Shown here in pieces: positions 1 through 8,255 of a DNA stretch of 64,000 nucleotides; position 1 is the stretch's first letter; every line of letters begins with the position of its first letter. This stretch comes from UBA7672 sp963784415 (GTDB lineage Bacteria; Pseudomonadota; Alphaproteobacteria; Caulobacterales; Hyphomonadaceae), in the NCBI GenBank assembly GCA_963784415.1, contig CAWARK010000014.1, positions 806,001 through 870,000 on the forward strand, given 5' to 3'. The notes beneath the pieces are model-generated. The model was given only the letters and a program-made list of their open reading frames with translations, was not told where the DNA came from and searched no databases. The position numbers and the translations under genes are program-made.

Positions 1-307
1 CGGATGTGCCGATCAACAGACCGCGCTCGATGGGCGCAAGCATGTTGATCAGGACCAGCACGATCCCAAGTCCAACGCCCGCCCAGGCCAAGGGTCCGTA
101 CAGCGGGACCTGTGATCCGGCGCCGCCGGTCGCCAGCAGTCCGACGAAGGCGAGCCACCAACTACGCGCGCTTTCGAAGAAGCGGATCGAACCGATATTG
201 TCGATGGCGATAACCTGTGTGCCCAGAACAAGCGTGTGTTCCCGCACCTTGCCGACGCCTGCCTTGTAAGACGTCTGCAGCTCTGATCTGGCGAGTCCCG
301 CAACCAT
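1..307 (-). CDS. Partial small membrane protein (DUF6232-like)
   Basis: The frame starts at an ATG at 305-307 and is open to the left edge of the window, so the C-terminus is missing. The N-terminal half (about 45 residues) is soluble and beta-rich, with the segment VLGTQVIAIDNIGSIRF. Two hydrophobic stretches follow, around WWLAFVGLLATGG and LAWAGVGLGIVLVLINMLA, separated by a short loop; the visible part ends ERGLLIGTS. A short beta domain that ends in IxSIRF-like residues followed by a membrane hairpin resembles the DUF6232 family as I remember it; this is recall, not a search. Function unknown. It lies downstream of nothing obvious and is separated from pyrD by 138 bases that hold only a weak inverted repeat (GATGATG/CATCATC, about 343-363). 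Confidence 0.5.
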   Translation of the reverse strand, partial: MVAGLARSELQTSYKAGVGKVREHTLVLGTQVIAIDNIGSIRFFESARSWWLAFVGLLATGGAGSQVPLYGPLAWAGVGLGIVLVLINMLAPIERGLLIGTS

Positions 308-445
308 GGCGTCCCCGTCCTTCACTCAACAGGCTGACGCGGATGATGACCAAAATCATCATCGCGACTGCGGAACAAAACGCACCCCTCCGATCCCTCG
401 GCGGTGAGCATAGGCTGGGGTCAGAGGGGCCGCCAGAGGCAGGCG

Positions 446-1507
446 TTACGTGCGGGCGAGATCGGCGACGCTCGTCAGGCCTTTTGCGTCCATGGCGCCG
501 ATCAGATCGGCCTTGATACGACGGACGAGCATGGGGCCATGGAACACCAGCGCGGAATAGAGTTGAACAGCCTGAGCGCCGGCTTTCAGCTTGGCAATCA
601 CGTCGTCCGCTGACGCGATGCCGCCCGCGCCGATGAGGTCAAGACGGTCGCCAATCACGCCATGAAATGCGGCGAGTACGCGCGTCGACTTTTCCAACAG
701 GGGAGCGCCGGACAATCCCCCCGTTTCGCCCTTGTGTGAGGAGGCGAGCGTTTCGGGCCGATCAATCGTCGTGTTCGAAACGATCAGGCCGGACAGCCAG
801 TCCTGCGCCAGCGCAACTTCGGCGATGTCGGTGATGGCTTTCTCGTCGAGGTCGGGCGCGACTTTCAGGAATACGGGGCGGTTCTTTACGCCGGAGTCCA
901 TTTCGCGCGCGGCGACGCCAATGCGGCCGAGCAGTTCCTCGAGCGCGCCGCGATCCTGAAGGCCGCGAAGTCCGGGCGTGTTGGGCGAGGAGATGTTGAT
1001 TGTGATGTAGCGGCTGTAAGGCCAGACGGCTTTCACGCCGGCGACATAGTCAGCGATGCGGTCTTCGCTGTCCTTGTTGGCGCCGACATTGGCGCCGACG
1101 ATGCCGATCTCGCGCGGCGACGCGGCGAGACGGCGGACAAAATATCCGATGCCGTCATTGTTGAAGCCCATGCGGTTGATCACGGCCTGATCCTGCGTCA
1201 GCCGGAACAGGCGTGGGCGCGGATTGCCGGCCTGCGGGCGCGGCGTGACGGTGCCGCATTCGACGAAGCCAAAACCGAACGCCAGCATCTGGGCGAACAC
1301 TTCGGCGTTCTTGTCGAAGCCGGCGGCGAGACCAATCGGGTTCGGCAGGCGCATGCCCGACTTCTTCAATGTGACGGCAAGGCGCGGATCGTCGATTTCG
1401 GGTGCAGGCTTTGCGAGGCCCGTCTTGAGCGAGTTGATGGTGAAGCGGTGGGCGCTTTCGGCCGGCAGAATGCGGACAGCGGCGGTGGCGAGATTGAACA
1501 GGCTCAC
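446..1507 (-). CDS. pyrD: Dihydroorotate dehydrogenase (quinone), class 2
   Basis: Oxidises dihydroorotate to orotate in de novo pyrimidine synthesis, passing electrons to quinone at the membrane. The 353 residues match the usual length of class 2 enzymes. Visible signatures are the FMN-region AAGFDKNAE, NRMGFNNDG, the catalytic-serine segment NISSPNTPGLRGLQ, VSNTTI and the phosphate-binding LIGAGGI near the C-terminus. The amphipathic N-terminus (about 40 residues) is the part that associates with the membrane in this class. The start is GTG at 1505-1507 and overlaps the TGA of the upstream DUF952 gene in a GTGA arrangement, so the two are probably translationally coupled. Intact. Confidence 0.95.
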   Translation of the reverse strand: MSLFNLATAAVRILPAESAHRFTINSLKTGLAKPAPEIDDPRLAVTLKKSGMRLPNPIGLAAGFDKNAEVFAQMLAFGFGFVECGTVTPRPQAGNPRPRLFRLTQDQAVINRMGFNNDGIGYFVRRLAASPREIGIVGANVGANKDSEDRIADYVAGVKAVWPYSRYITINISSPNTPGLRGLQDRGALEELLGRIGVAAREMDSGVKNRPVFLKVAPDLDEKAITDIAEVALAQDWLSGLIVSNTTIDRPETLASSHKGETGGLSGAPLLEKSTRVLAAFHGVIGDRLDLIGAGGIASADDVIAKLKAGAQAVQLYSALVFHGPMLVRRIKADLIGAMDAKGLTSVADLART

Positions 1508-1881
1508 GCGTGGCGGCCCGGCTTGCTGTCGGGCTCGGGCGATTGGACGACGACATCGGGGACGAGCGCTACGCCCTCGGCGTCGAACTCATCCAGCGGC
1601 CAGATCGCGCTGATGTTGTGTTCACGGACCTTCGCATAGACGTGCGGGAAGAAATCGCCGCCGCGGGATTTTTCCCATTTCAGGTCTGGTCCGAAATCAT
1701 CGGCATCGATGGAGACCAGCACGCAATCCTTCTGGCCCTTGAACCACTTGGCCAGCGTCTCCTGCACCTGCTTCGAGGTGGAGAAATGGACATAGCCGTC
1801 GGCGATGTCGACGGGGGCCTGCATGAGGCCACCCGACTCGACGGTCGCCAGCTGGTCGGCGGTCAGTATCTTGTAGATCAT
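1504..1881 (-). CDS. DUF952 family protein
   Basis: 125 residues beginning MIYKILTADQ, with the family's characteristic DGYVHFSTSKQV segment and an internal FFPHVYAKV. DUF952 proteins are small soluble proteins of unknown biochemical role, often found beside pyrD in alphaproteobacteria. An alternative ATG lies three codons upstream (1890). A much longer open frame continues upstream to 2571 but is antisense to queC and has no homology-like features, so the short start is used. The stop overlaps the pyrD start codon. The C-terminal tail (about 20 residues, PEPDSKPGRHA) is low complexity. Confidence 0.85.
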   Translation of the reverse strand: MIYKILTADQLATVESGGLMQAPVDIADGYVHFSTSKQVQETLAKWFKGQKDCVLVSIDADDFGPDLKWEKSRGGDFFPHVYAKVREHNISAIWPLDEFDAEGVALVPDVVVQSPEPDSKPGRHA

Positions 1882-1980
1882 ATGGCCCATGGGGGCGGGT
1901 TTTGCTCTGCTTGAGGGCAGGTGGCAAGGGATGCGGCGTGCGCGCTTGACCGAGGGCGTTGGCGGCGCCATCGCAGGCGC

Positions 1981-2686
1981 ATGACCACCACCTCCGCTCT
2001 CGTGCTGTTTTCCGGCGGGCAGGATTCCGCCGTCTGCCTGGCATGGGCGTTGTCGCGCTATGACCGGGTGGAGACGGTCGGGTTTGACTATCGCCAGCGG
2101 CACCGGGTGGAGCTCGATTGCCGAACGGTGTTTCTGGCGAAGCTGCGTGAGGTGTTTCCGGCGTGGGCCGCCAAGCTGGGCGAGGACCGCGTGCTGGACC
2201 TGGGCGTGCTGGGCGAAGTGTCGGATACGGCGTTGACGCGCGAGCAGGAGATCGGTTTTGCCGAAAGCGGCCTGCCGAGCACCTTCGTGCCGGGCCGCAA
2301 TCTTGTGTTCTTCACGCTGGCCGGCGCCGTGGCCTATCGCCGTGGCCTGGCTTCGCTGGTCGGCGGCATGTGCGAGACAGACTATTCCGGATATCCCGAT
2401 TGCCGGCGCGCGACGCTGGACGCGGTGCAGGCTTCGCTGTCGCTTGGCATGGATCGCGACATGCCGGTCGAGACGCCGCTGATGTATCTCGACAAGGCGC
2501 AGACATGGGCGCTGGCGCAGGAGCTGGGCGGCCAGCGGCTTGTCGATCTCGATCGTCGAGGATACGCACACCTGCTATCTCGGCGATCGCACGCACCGGC
2601 ATGCGTGGGGCTATGGCTGCGGGTCGTGCCCGGCGTGCGAGCTGCGCGCGAATGGCTGGGCCAAGTGGCAGGCAGGCGCGCCATGA
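1981..2686 (+). CDS. queC: 7-cyano-7-deazaguanine synthase, frameshifted near 2550
   Basis: ATP-dependent conversion of 7-carboxy-7-deazaguanine to preQ0 in queuosine synthesis. The N-terminal part shows the PP-loop motif LFSGGQDSAV, then GFDYRQRHRVEL, VPGRNLVF and ETDYSGYPDC. At about 2550 the frame shifts by one base: the zinc-binding C-terminus (DTHTCYLGDR, then GCGSCPACELR) is in the next frame and ends at the TGA 2684-2686. The locus is 706 bases, one more than a multiple of three, consistent with a single inserted base in the GATCTCGATCGTCGAG context. In the uncorrected sequence the gene appears fused to queE, which is an artefact. The stop overlaps the queE ATG (ATGA). The upstream gene cluster lacks queD and queF. 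Confidence 0.9.
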
Positions 2687-3315
2687 CCTATTCGGTCAAG
2701 GAATGTTTCTACACGCTGCAGGGCGAAGGCGCGCATACCGGCCGCGCCGCAGTGTTCCTGCGCTTTGCGGGGTGCAATCTGTGGAGCGGACTCGAGCGGG
2801 ATCGCGCGAGCGCAGTGTGCAAGTTCTGCGATACGGATTTCATCGGCGTCGACGGCGAGGGCGGCGGCAAGTTCGCGACGCCCGAGCAGGTCGCCGCGCA
2901 TGTCGCGGCGCGCTGGGCGGGCGCAAGCGGTAAGCCCTATGTCGTCTGCACGGGGGGCGAACCGTTGTTGCAGCTCGACGACGCGCTGATTTCGACGCTG
3001 CACGCCAAGGGGTTCGAAGTCGCGGTCGAAACCAACGGCACTGTCGTCGCGCCTGCGACACTCGACTGGGTATGCGTGTCGCCGAAATCCACGGCAGATC
3101 TGAAGCAGATGTCAGGCGACGAACTGAAACTTGTCTATCCGCAGGCGGATGCGCCGCCAGAGCGGTTTGAGGCGCTGCCATTCCGCAACTTCTTCCTGCA
3201 GCCGATGGATGGTCCTGCGCGCGAGGCGAACACTGCGGCATGCATCGCCTACTGCCTCGCCCATCCGCAGTGGCGGCTCAGTCTGCAAACTCACAAGGTA
3301 ACTGGCATCCCCTGA
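2683..3315 (+). CDS. queE: 7-carboxy-7-deazaguanine synthase (radical SAM)
   Basis: Radical SAM enzyme that contracts 6-carboxytetrahydropterin to 7-carboxy-7-deazaguanine, the substrate of QueC. 210 residues beginning MTYSVKECFYTLQGEG. The cluster-binding cysteines are spaced C-X14-C-X2-C (first Cys in FAGCNLW, the pair in CKFCDTDF) rather than the canonical C-X3-C-X2-C; this expanded loop is a known feature of one QueE subgroup. Further motifs are VCTGGEPLLQ (the GGE motif contacting the SAM amino group) and VETNGT. The ATG overlaps the queC stop (ATGA), and the protein ends LQTHKVTGIP. Intact. Confidence 0.93.
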   Translation: MTYSVKECFYTLQGEGAHTGRAAVFLRFAGCNLWSGLERDRASAVCKFCDTDFIGVDGEGGGKFATPEQVAAHVAARWAGASGKPYVVCTGGEPLLQLDDALISTLHAKGFEVAVETNGTVVAPATLDWVCVSPKSTADLKQMSGDELKLVYPQADAPPERFEALPFRNFFLQPMDGPAREANTAACIAYCLAHPQWRLSLQTHKVTGIP

Positions 3316-3336
3316 TCTCAACAGGGCGGGCCAACC

Positions 3337-3366
3337 AAAAACGCCGCCCCCTTTCGGAGCGGCGTC
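3337..3366 (-). terminator. Intrinsic terminator of the 3391-3870 gene
   Basis: Read on the minus strand, a GC-rich stem ACGCCGC.../...GGCGGCGT with a small GAAA-containing loop is followed at once by TTTTT. It sits 25 bases past the stop of the secreted protein gene on that strand and would also separate it from the convergent queE. Confidence 0.8.
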
Positions 3367-3390
3367 TGGTCGTCGGAGTGGGTCGAAGCG

Positions 3391-3870
3391 TTACGACAGC
3401 TGCGCCGCGAAGCGACGGGCGAAGCGGTCGAACGATGTGCGTGCATCGGTCCAGGTGCTCGCCGTGACCGCGTTGGAGATGTCGGTCTCATACCATTTGT
3501 TCTCGAAGCGCCCGATCTCGTTGCCGGAAGCATCGTAGGCGATACCGGAGATGCGGGCGCCGCCGATGCTGATCGAGCGGAAGCTATCAAGACCCGGCTT
3601 GTCGGATACCTGCTGGAAGGTCGGGCGATTTGGTTTCGCATCCTCGATCGTCACCACGACGCGCTCGGCCTTCACGCCGGCGCTGGTGAAGGCGTTGTCG
3701 ATCTTGCGGGTGAGCGCCTCGGTGAGCGTCTTGGCTTCGCGTGCGCCGAGATCGTCATCCAGCTTCTTCTGGAATTCGGTCGACATCCTTGTCTCGACCG
3801 TGACCGCAGCGGCGGGCATGGCCAAGGCAAACGTAGCGAAGGTGACGGCGGCGAGGGCGGCGATACGCAT
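3391..3870 (-). CDS. Secreted protein of unknown function
   Basis: 159 residues with a clear Sec signal peptide (MRIAALAAVTFATFALAMPAAA, cleavage probably after AAA). The mature part has a helical, charged N-terminal half (EFQKKLDDDLGAREAKTLTE), a central segment VVVTIEDAKPNRPTFQQV and a beta-like C-terminal part with SISIGGARISGIAYD and a final FDRFARRFAAQL. I do not recognise the family. It has a good ribosome binding site (GGGAG, 7 bases before the ATG), stands alone, and carries its own intrinsic terminator. Periplasmic location is inferred from the signal peptide. Confidence 0.75.
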   Translation of the reverse strand: MRIAALAAVTFATFALAMPAAAVTVETRMSTEFQKKLDDDLGAREAKTLTEALTRKIDNAFTSAGVKAERVVVTIEDAKPNRPTFQQVSDKPGLDSFRSISIGGARISGIAYDASGNEIGRFENKWYETDISNAVTASTWTDARTSFDRFARRFAAQLS

Positions 3871-3988
3871 TCTCTGCTCCCTGATTTTCCAAGAATTCTT
3901 GTCCGGTATGGATTCGTGCCGGGCCTGAACCTAATCCAACCTAACATGAAGCTGGGATGAACAGGAGCGTTTGGGAAGGGGGCGGCCG

Positions 3989-4237
3989 CTAATGTGACTT
4001 TGCAGCCTGAGCCTCCTGCTGACGCTTGAGCTCCTCGTTTTCCTTCTTCAGGCGCTCATTGTCCTGGTCCCGGCGTTCATCTTCGTCCGTTGTAACGAGA
4101 TCGACGGCAGCGCCGCCGACGGCGCCGACAGCTGCGGTGGTGAGGCCCACGGCCGCGCCGGCGACTTCAGCGACAAGGCAGCCCGAGAGAAGGGGGGCTG
4201 ACGCCAGAATGAGAGTCAGGACCAGAGCTTTCTTCAT
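3989..4237 (-). CDS. Small lipoprotein with C-terminal coiled coil
   Basis: 82 residues: a signal peptide ending in the lipobox LLSGC, a glycine/alanine-rich hydrophobic stretch (VGLTTAAVGAVGGAAVDLV) and a charged C-terminal helix with many Glu, Arg, Lys and Gln residues (RLKKENEELKRQQEAQ) that has heptad character. The layout lipid anchor - Gly/Ala segment - short coiled coil is seen in small envelope lipoproteins of proteobacteria; the function is unknown. The start has AAGGGATT upstream. Independently transcribed as far as the sequence shows. Confidence 0.75.
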   Translation of the reverse strand: MKKALVLTLILASAPLLSGCLVAEVAGAAVGLTTAAVGAVGGAAVDLVTTDEDERRDQDNERLKKENEELKRQQEAQAAKSH

Positions 4238-4315
4238 GACGACGCAAATCCCTTCGACCCGGTTCGGCGAAACTAGCCGAGTTCGGATCGAAGGAAAATG
4301 GCGGGACGCACGCCG

Positions 4316-5029
4316 CTAGAGCGTGTCGGTCAGCACGATCTCGGCGGGGCCTTCGATCGCGCGGAATATGACCTGCGAGGCGCCGGTGACTGCGACGCCG
4401 TCACGGGCATTGGCGCGTTGCCAGCTTCCGTCAGCATTGGCGACTTCGATGGCGCCCGTTGCGGCCACGGCATAAACATGGCGTCCGGCTTCGGTCTCCC
4501 ACGCGAGTTCTTCGCCAACTTTCAGGGTTGCGCCAGCGACGCGCGCGTCGGCACGGATGTCGAGCGCGCCTTCATCGCCCTTGCCGGACGCGAGGATGGA
4601 CCACGCGCCGGAGCGGTCCGACTTCGGAAACTGCTTCGCCCCCCAGCCGGGCTGGCCACCGGCCCGGTCGGGCTGGATCCAGATCTGGAACAGGGTCGTA
4701 TTCTCGTCCTCAAGATTGTACTCGGCGTGGCGCACGCCCGTGCCGGCGGACATGACCTGAACATCGCCAGCGCCGGTGCGGCCCTTATTCCCCATCGAAT
4801 CCTCGTGGGTGATCGCGCCGGTGCGAACATAGGTGATGATTTCCATGTCGCGGTGCGGGTGCGGCGGGAAGCCGGACTTGGGCGCGATCAGGTCGTCATT
4901 CCAGACGCGGAGCGCGCCCCAGCTCATGCGCTTGGGATCGTAGTATTCCGCGAACGAAAAGTGGTGATGGGCGTCGAGCCAGCCATGGTTCGCGCCGCCA
5001 AGTGTGGTGAAGGGTCGGACTTCGATCAT
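4316..5029 (-). CDS. Pirin family protein (bicupin)
   Basis: Pirins are iron-binding bicupins; bacterial members such as YhhW can act as quercetinases, while others act as protein partners. The sequence shows the pirin N-terminal signature: WLDAHHHFSFAEY, then the metal-binding HPHRDMEIITY and later GTGVRHAEYN, which supply three His and one Glu. The second cupin (from about residue 150) is shorter, with HVYAVAATGAIEV. The start chosen is the ATG at 5027-5029 because GGAG lies about 8 bases upstream; an ATG four codons earlier (5041) is possible. A nested palindrome lies directly upstream and probably controls this gene. Confidence 0.88.
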   Translation of the reverse strand: MIEVRPFTTLGGANHGWLDAHHHFSFAEYYDPKRMSWGALRVWNDDLIAPKSGFPPHPHRDMEIITYVRTGAITHEDSMGNKGRTGAGDVQVMSAGTGVRHAEYNLEDENTTLFQIWIQPDRAGGQPGWGAKQFPKSDRSGAWSILASGKGDEGALDIRADARVAGATLKVGEELAWETEAGRHVYAVAATGAIEVANADGSWQRANARDGVAVTGASQVIFRAIEGPAEIVLTDTL

Positions 5030-5051
5030 CAGGATCTCCATCGGTTACGTG

Positions 5052-5088
5052 TTGCAGTCCATGTAGTTGCATATGCAACAAACTGCAA
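5052..5088. promoter_or_regulatory. Nested palindromic operator candidate upstream of pirin
   Basis: A perfect 14-base palindrome GTTGCATATGCAAC (5066-5079) lies inside a second inverted repeat, TTGCAGT (5052-5058) and ACTGCAA (5082-5088). The centre is about 45 bases upstream of the pirin start. TTGCATATGCAA-like sites are typical of winged-helix (MarR-type) repressors; no such regulator is encoded next door. Confidence 0.55.
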
Positions 5089-5122
5089 GGGGTAGCCGAA
5101 AGTCGACCCGGAACGCTCCGGA

Positions 5123-5954
5123 CTATTTCAGGGGCGAGTAATCCGTCGGGGTCAGTTGGACCGAGACGACGCCGCCCTGCGCGATGAGCAGCGGACCGTT
5201 CTTCTCGCTTTCGGTGCGGACCTTCACCCATTCCGGATCAGCCGAGAACGCTTGCCACATCGTGGTGCGGGCGGCGGGGGTGGGGTAGGCGAGCATGTAC
5301 ACCATCTTGTTTTCGAGCGCGGGCTGATCTGCGACGGGGCGCCAGTACATGAAGTTCGTCATGCCGAGGCGCGAGAAGATCGTGGTGGTGTGCTCCCGGA
5401 AGCGGGCGTGAACGTTCTCCAGCTTGCCGGCGTTGGCGGTGTAGGTGCGCAGCTCGAAATGGCGGGCGGTGGCGGATGACTTCTGGTTCAGCTTCGGCGA
5501 ATAGTCGGTGGCGTTGAGGAAGATGTTCTCGATCTTTGAGGTCAGCGAACCGTCCTTCTGGCTGTCGGCGTAAACCTGTTTCCATTCCGGATCGGCGGCG
5601 AAGGAAGCCCAGGCGGCATCACGTGCGGCGCGGTCCTTGTAACCCATCAGATAGAACAGGCGATCGTCCGCAGGCGCGCCCGGCGCGCGTGTAGACATGC
5701 CAGAAGGCGATCGGCGTCATGCCATGGCGTTTGAACAGGCTGATCGTGTGATCGCGGAAACGGCTGTCGAGCGCCGCCATCTTGCCGGGGCTCGCCGTGT
5801 AGGTGCGCAGTTCGTAGAGGCCGACATCCGGGCCGCCCTTCTGGGTGGCGTCAGACATGCTGGCGCAAGCCGAAAGGAAGGTGGCGGCCACGGCCGCGAG
5901 GCCAAATGCTGCGCGACGGAAAAGCGATAGGCGCGGGGCTGCTGGGGTCGTCAT
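5123..5954 (-). CDS. NIPSNAP-domain lipoprotein, two domains, frameshifted near 5690
   Basis: Lipoprotein signal with lipobox FLSACAS, followed by two copies of the NIPSNAP domain (dimeric alpha-beta-barrel fold; biochemical role in bacteria unknown). The first repeat shows VGLYELRTYTASPGKM and FWHVYTR, the second HFELRTYTANAGKLENV, LGMTNFMYWRPV and the closing SADPEWVKVR. The first domain is broken by one extra base near 5690: the frame through FWHVYTR and that through DDRLFYLMGYKD are offset, and the locus is 832 bases (3n+1). Start at ATG 5952-5954 with GGAAAC just upstream. Secretion plus a duplicated domain is common for the bacterial relatives. Exported to the inner leaflet of an envelope membrane by inference. 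Confidence 0.82.
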
Positions 5955-6079
5955 GTTTCCTGCCTGTTGTCGGTCGGGCCGGATGTTTCCGGTCGTATCC
6001 TGTTGAAATAATCCATCTTTGCCCGGATCAACAAGCCTGACAGGCATATTGGACCGTCACGAAAAGCGGCGTCAGGGCG

Positions 6080-7294
6080 TCAGGCTGCAATTCGCGCGGC
6101 AGTCTGTTCGCGCCTCTGGGCAATACTCTCCCAGATGGCGACAAACACGATAACGGCGGTCGAGCCGATGCTGAGCCCAATGGGCGGCAGGTTCGGAGAC
6201 AGCAACCAGAGCCCCGCGAGCAGCAGCATGCCGATTGCCGGCGATACGGGCGGCTCGGCAAAGACCAGCCAGCAGAATAGCCCTGCGCCCGCGAGGAAAA
6301 TCGCGGGCCCGATCAAGGTGACAGCGAGCGCCACGGCCGAGATGTGACCGAGCGGATGGGCGAGCACCAGCTCGTCGGAGACGGCGGTCACGATGATGCC
6401 GGCGACAATGGGCAGGTGCCCGAAGGTGTAGGCGGCGCGGGCGACCGCGCCGGGATCCTTGTGGTGGGCGAATGCTTCGGTTGCGGCTTCGGCGCTCAGC
6501 ACGAAGTAGACCCACCACATGCCGACGGTGGCGACGAGCGCGGAGCCAAAAGCGAGACAGACCTCGAGCGACCAGGGAAGGTCTGCGAAGGTCGCGCCGG
6601 TCACGATGATCGACTCCCCAAGAGCGATGATGACGAAGAGGCCACAGCGTTCGGCCATGTGCTCGGGGTCGATCGACCAGTCCGCCGTGGACGAGGCGCC
6701 CATGCCCGGAACGCGGAACTTGAACCATGGCCCGCCGAGATCGACGAGAATGGCGGCGATCCAGAAGCCCCAGCGCGCTTGGCCCTCCGCGAACCCACCC
6801 GCGATCCACAGCGCCGCCGCTGTGGTGAGCCAGATGAAGATGCGCTGAAAGTTGACGCGCTCGTTCGCAGGGCCATCCTTCAAGGCGTAGAGCATGAACA
6901 GGGTACGCCCAACCTGCATGGCGGCATAGGCGATGGCGAAGGTAAGGCCGCGCTGCTCGAATGCCTCGGGAATGGATGCCGATACGATCAGGCCGCCGGC
7001 CATGAGCCCAAACAGCATCAGGCGTGAGGGGCCGCGATCGCAATCGATCCAGTTCGTGACCCATGTCGTGTAGACCCAGACCGTCCAGACGGCGAGCAGC
7101 AGGAGCAACGTCTGAGCTGCGCCTTCGAGTGTCGGGTGATGCAGCAGGTGATGGGACAGCTGCGTGATGGCAAAAACGAAGACGAGGTCGAAGAAAAGCT
7201 CAACGAAGCCTACGCGGCCATGATGCGGTGCGGACTTGTCGCGCAGGAGGCTGCTGTGCTGGGTTGTCGGATGCGACGTCACTGTGAACCTCAC
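6080..7294 (-). CDS. Low temperature requirement protein A (LtrA) family membrane protein
   Basis: 404 residues with about eleven hydrophobic segments. The N-terminal hallmark VELFFDLVFVFAITQLSHHL is the most conserved stretch of the LtrA family; WVYTTWVTNWID and DPEHMAERCGLF with IALGES follow, as usual. The family was named for a cold-sensitive Listeria mutant; the transported or bound substrate is unknown. The frame starts at GTG 7292-7294; a second GTG four codons on is also possible. No neighbouring gene is obviously linked. Intact. Confidence 0.9.
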   Translation of the reverse strand: MRFTVTSHPTTQHSSLLRDKSAPHHGRVGFVELFFDLVFVFAITQLSHHLLHHPTLEGAAQTLLLLLAVWTVWVYTTWVTNWIDCDRGPSRLMLFGLMAGGLIVSASIPEAFEQRGLTFAIAYAAMQVGRTLFMLYALKDGPANERVNFQRIFIWLTTAAALWIAGGFAEGQARWGFWIAAILVDLGGPWFKFRVPGMGASSTADWSIDPEHMAERCGLFVIIALGESIIVTGATFADLPWSLEVCLAFGSALVATVGMWWVYFVLSAEAATEAFAHHKDPGAVARAAYTFGHLPIVAGIIVTAVSDELVLAHPLGHISAVALAVTLIGPAIFLAGAGLFCWLVFAEPPVSPAIGMLLLAGLWLLSPNLPPIGLSIGSTAVIVFVAIWESIAQRREQTAARIAA

Positions 7295-7362
7295 GCTGTC
7301 GGCGCACCGTGGCCGAAGCCAGCGCGAGTCTCAACCGTCTGGCGTCCAGTATATTGTCGGGA

Positions 7363-8148
7363 TCAGACGGCGCCGAAGGCGAAGGCGTCCATGCGAAGAA
7401 TGCCGTAGGTCGTGCTCTGGTGGATGTGCTCGACCCGGTCTTCGCCTGCACCCAGCGCGACATAGAGCGGCAGGAGATGTTCTTCGGTCGGATGGTTGTG
7501 GGCGGCTTCGGGCGCCAGCGATCTGTAGTCCAGAAGGTCCTGCGTGCGACGCTCCTTCAGCGCGGACACCATCCATTCGGCGAAAGCGTGAACCCAGTCC
7601 TGCTCCGGCGCGTCGATGCGCCCGCCCGAGACGCGGAAGCTGGAAAGGTCATGCGTAAAGCTACCCGAGCCGATGATCAGGATGCCTTCCGCGCGCAGCG
7701 GGGCAAGCAGCTGGCCCAGCCTGTAATGATGCTCTGGCCCGAGCCGGGTCTGTACGGACAATTGCACGACAGGAATGTCGGCATCTGGCCAGGCGACGTA
7801 GAGCGGCACCCACGCGCCATGGTCGAGGCCGCGGCGGGTGTCGATGTCGGTGGGCAATCCACCTGCGGTGAGGAGTTCGGCAACTCGGTCGGCGAGTTTG
7901 GCCGACGGAGGGGCTGGATACTGGATCTGGAAAAGGGCCTCAGGAAAGCCGCCGAAATCGTGGATGGTTTCGTGGTGCGCAGGCGCATTCACTGCCGGGC
8001 GAAGCCGTTCCCAATGGGCGGAGATCATCAGGATGGCCTTGGGTCGCTCCGGCAGCAGGTCGGGCAGGCGCTTGAGGAAATCCCGAGCGTCCGCCTGTTC
8101 TAGGGCGAGCATGGGAGAGCCGTGGGAGACGAAGATTGCTGGCAGCAT
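7363..8148 (-). CDS. LigB-type extradiol ring-cleavage dioxygenase (DODA/YgiD-like)
   Basis: Non-haem enzyme of the class III extradiol dioxygenase family; members open catechol rings, e.g. 4,5-DOPA. The protein starts MLPAIFVSHGSPM, carrying the first metal-ligand His, then ISAHWE, GLDHGAWVPL and a late HNHPTEEHLLPL with the remaining conserved His/Glu residues. 261 residues from the ATG at 8146-8148, the normal length; the longer frame to 8211 adds 21 residues without similarity. Substrate cannot be told from sequence. Divergently transcribed from the lipoprotein at 8256. Confidence 0.9.
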   Translation of the reverse strand: MLPAIFVSHGSPMLALEQADARDFLKRLPDLLPERPKAILMISAHWERLRPAVNAPAHHETIHDFGGFPEALFQIQYPAPPSAKLADRVAELLTAGGLPTDIDTRRGLDHGAWVPLYVAWPDADIPVVQLSVQTRLGPEHHYRLGQLLAPLRAEGILIIGSGSFTHDLSSFRVSGGRIDAPEQDWVHAFAEWMVSALKERRTQDLLDYRSLAPEAAHNHPTEEHLLPLYVALGAGEDRVEHIHQSTTYGILRMDAFAFGAV

Positions 8149-8255
8149 TTGAGCTATCTGGAGATTGTTGCGACTGCAATCAAGTGGCTGCGTTGACGGT
8201 GTGTTGAACACTGCCGGGTTATGCTGCCGCCCGGAAGGGTCGCGAGGCGGTGTTC

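Noticed and set aside
1504..2571. Long minus-strand frame upstream of DUF952
   Set aside because: The part beyond 1881 is antisense to queC, with basic low-complexity sequence; DUF952 alone fits the family length.
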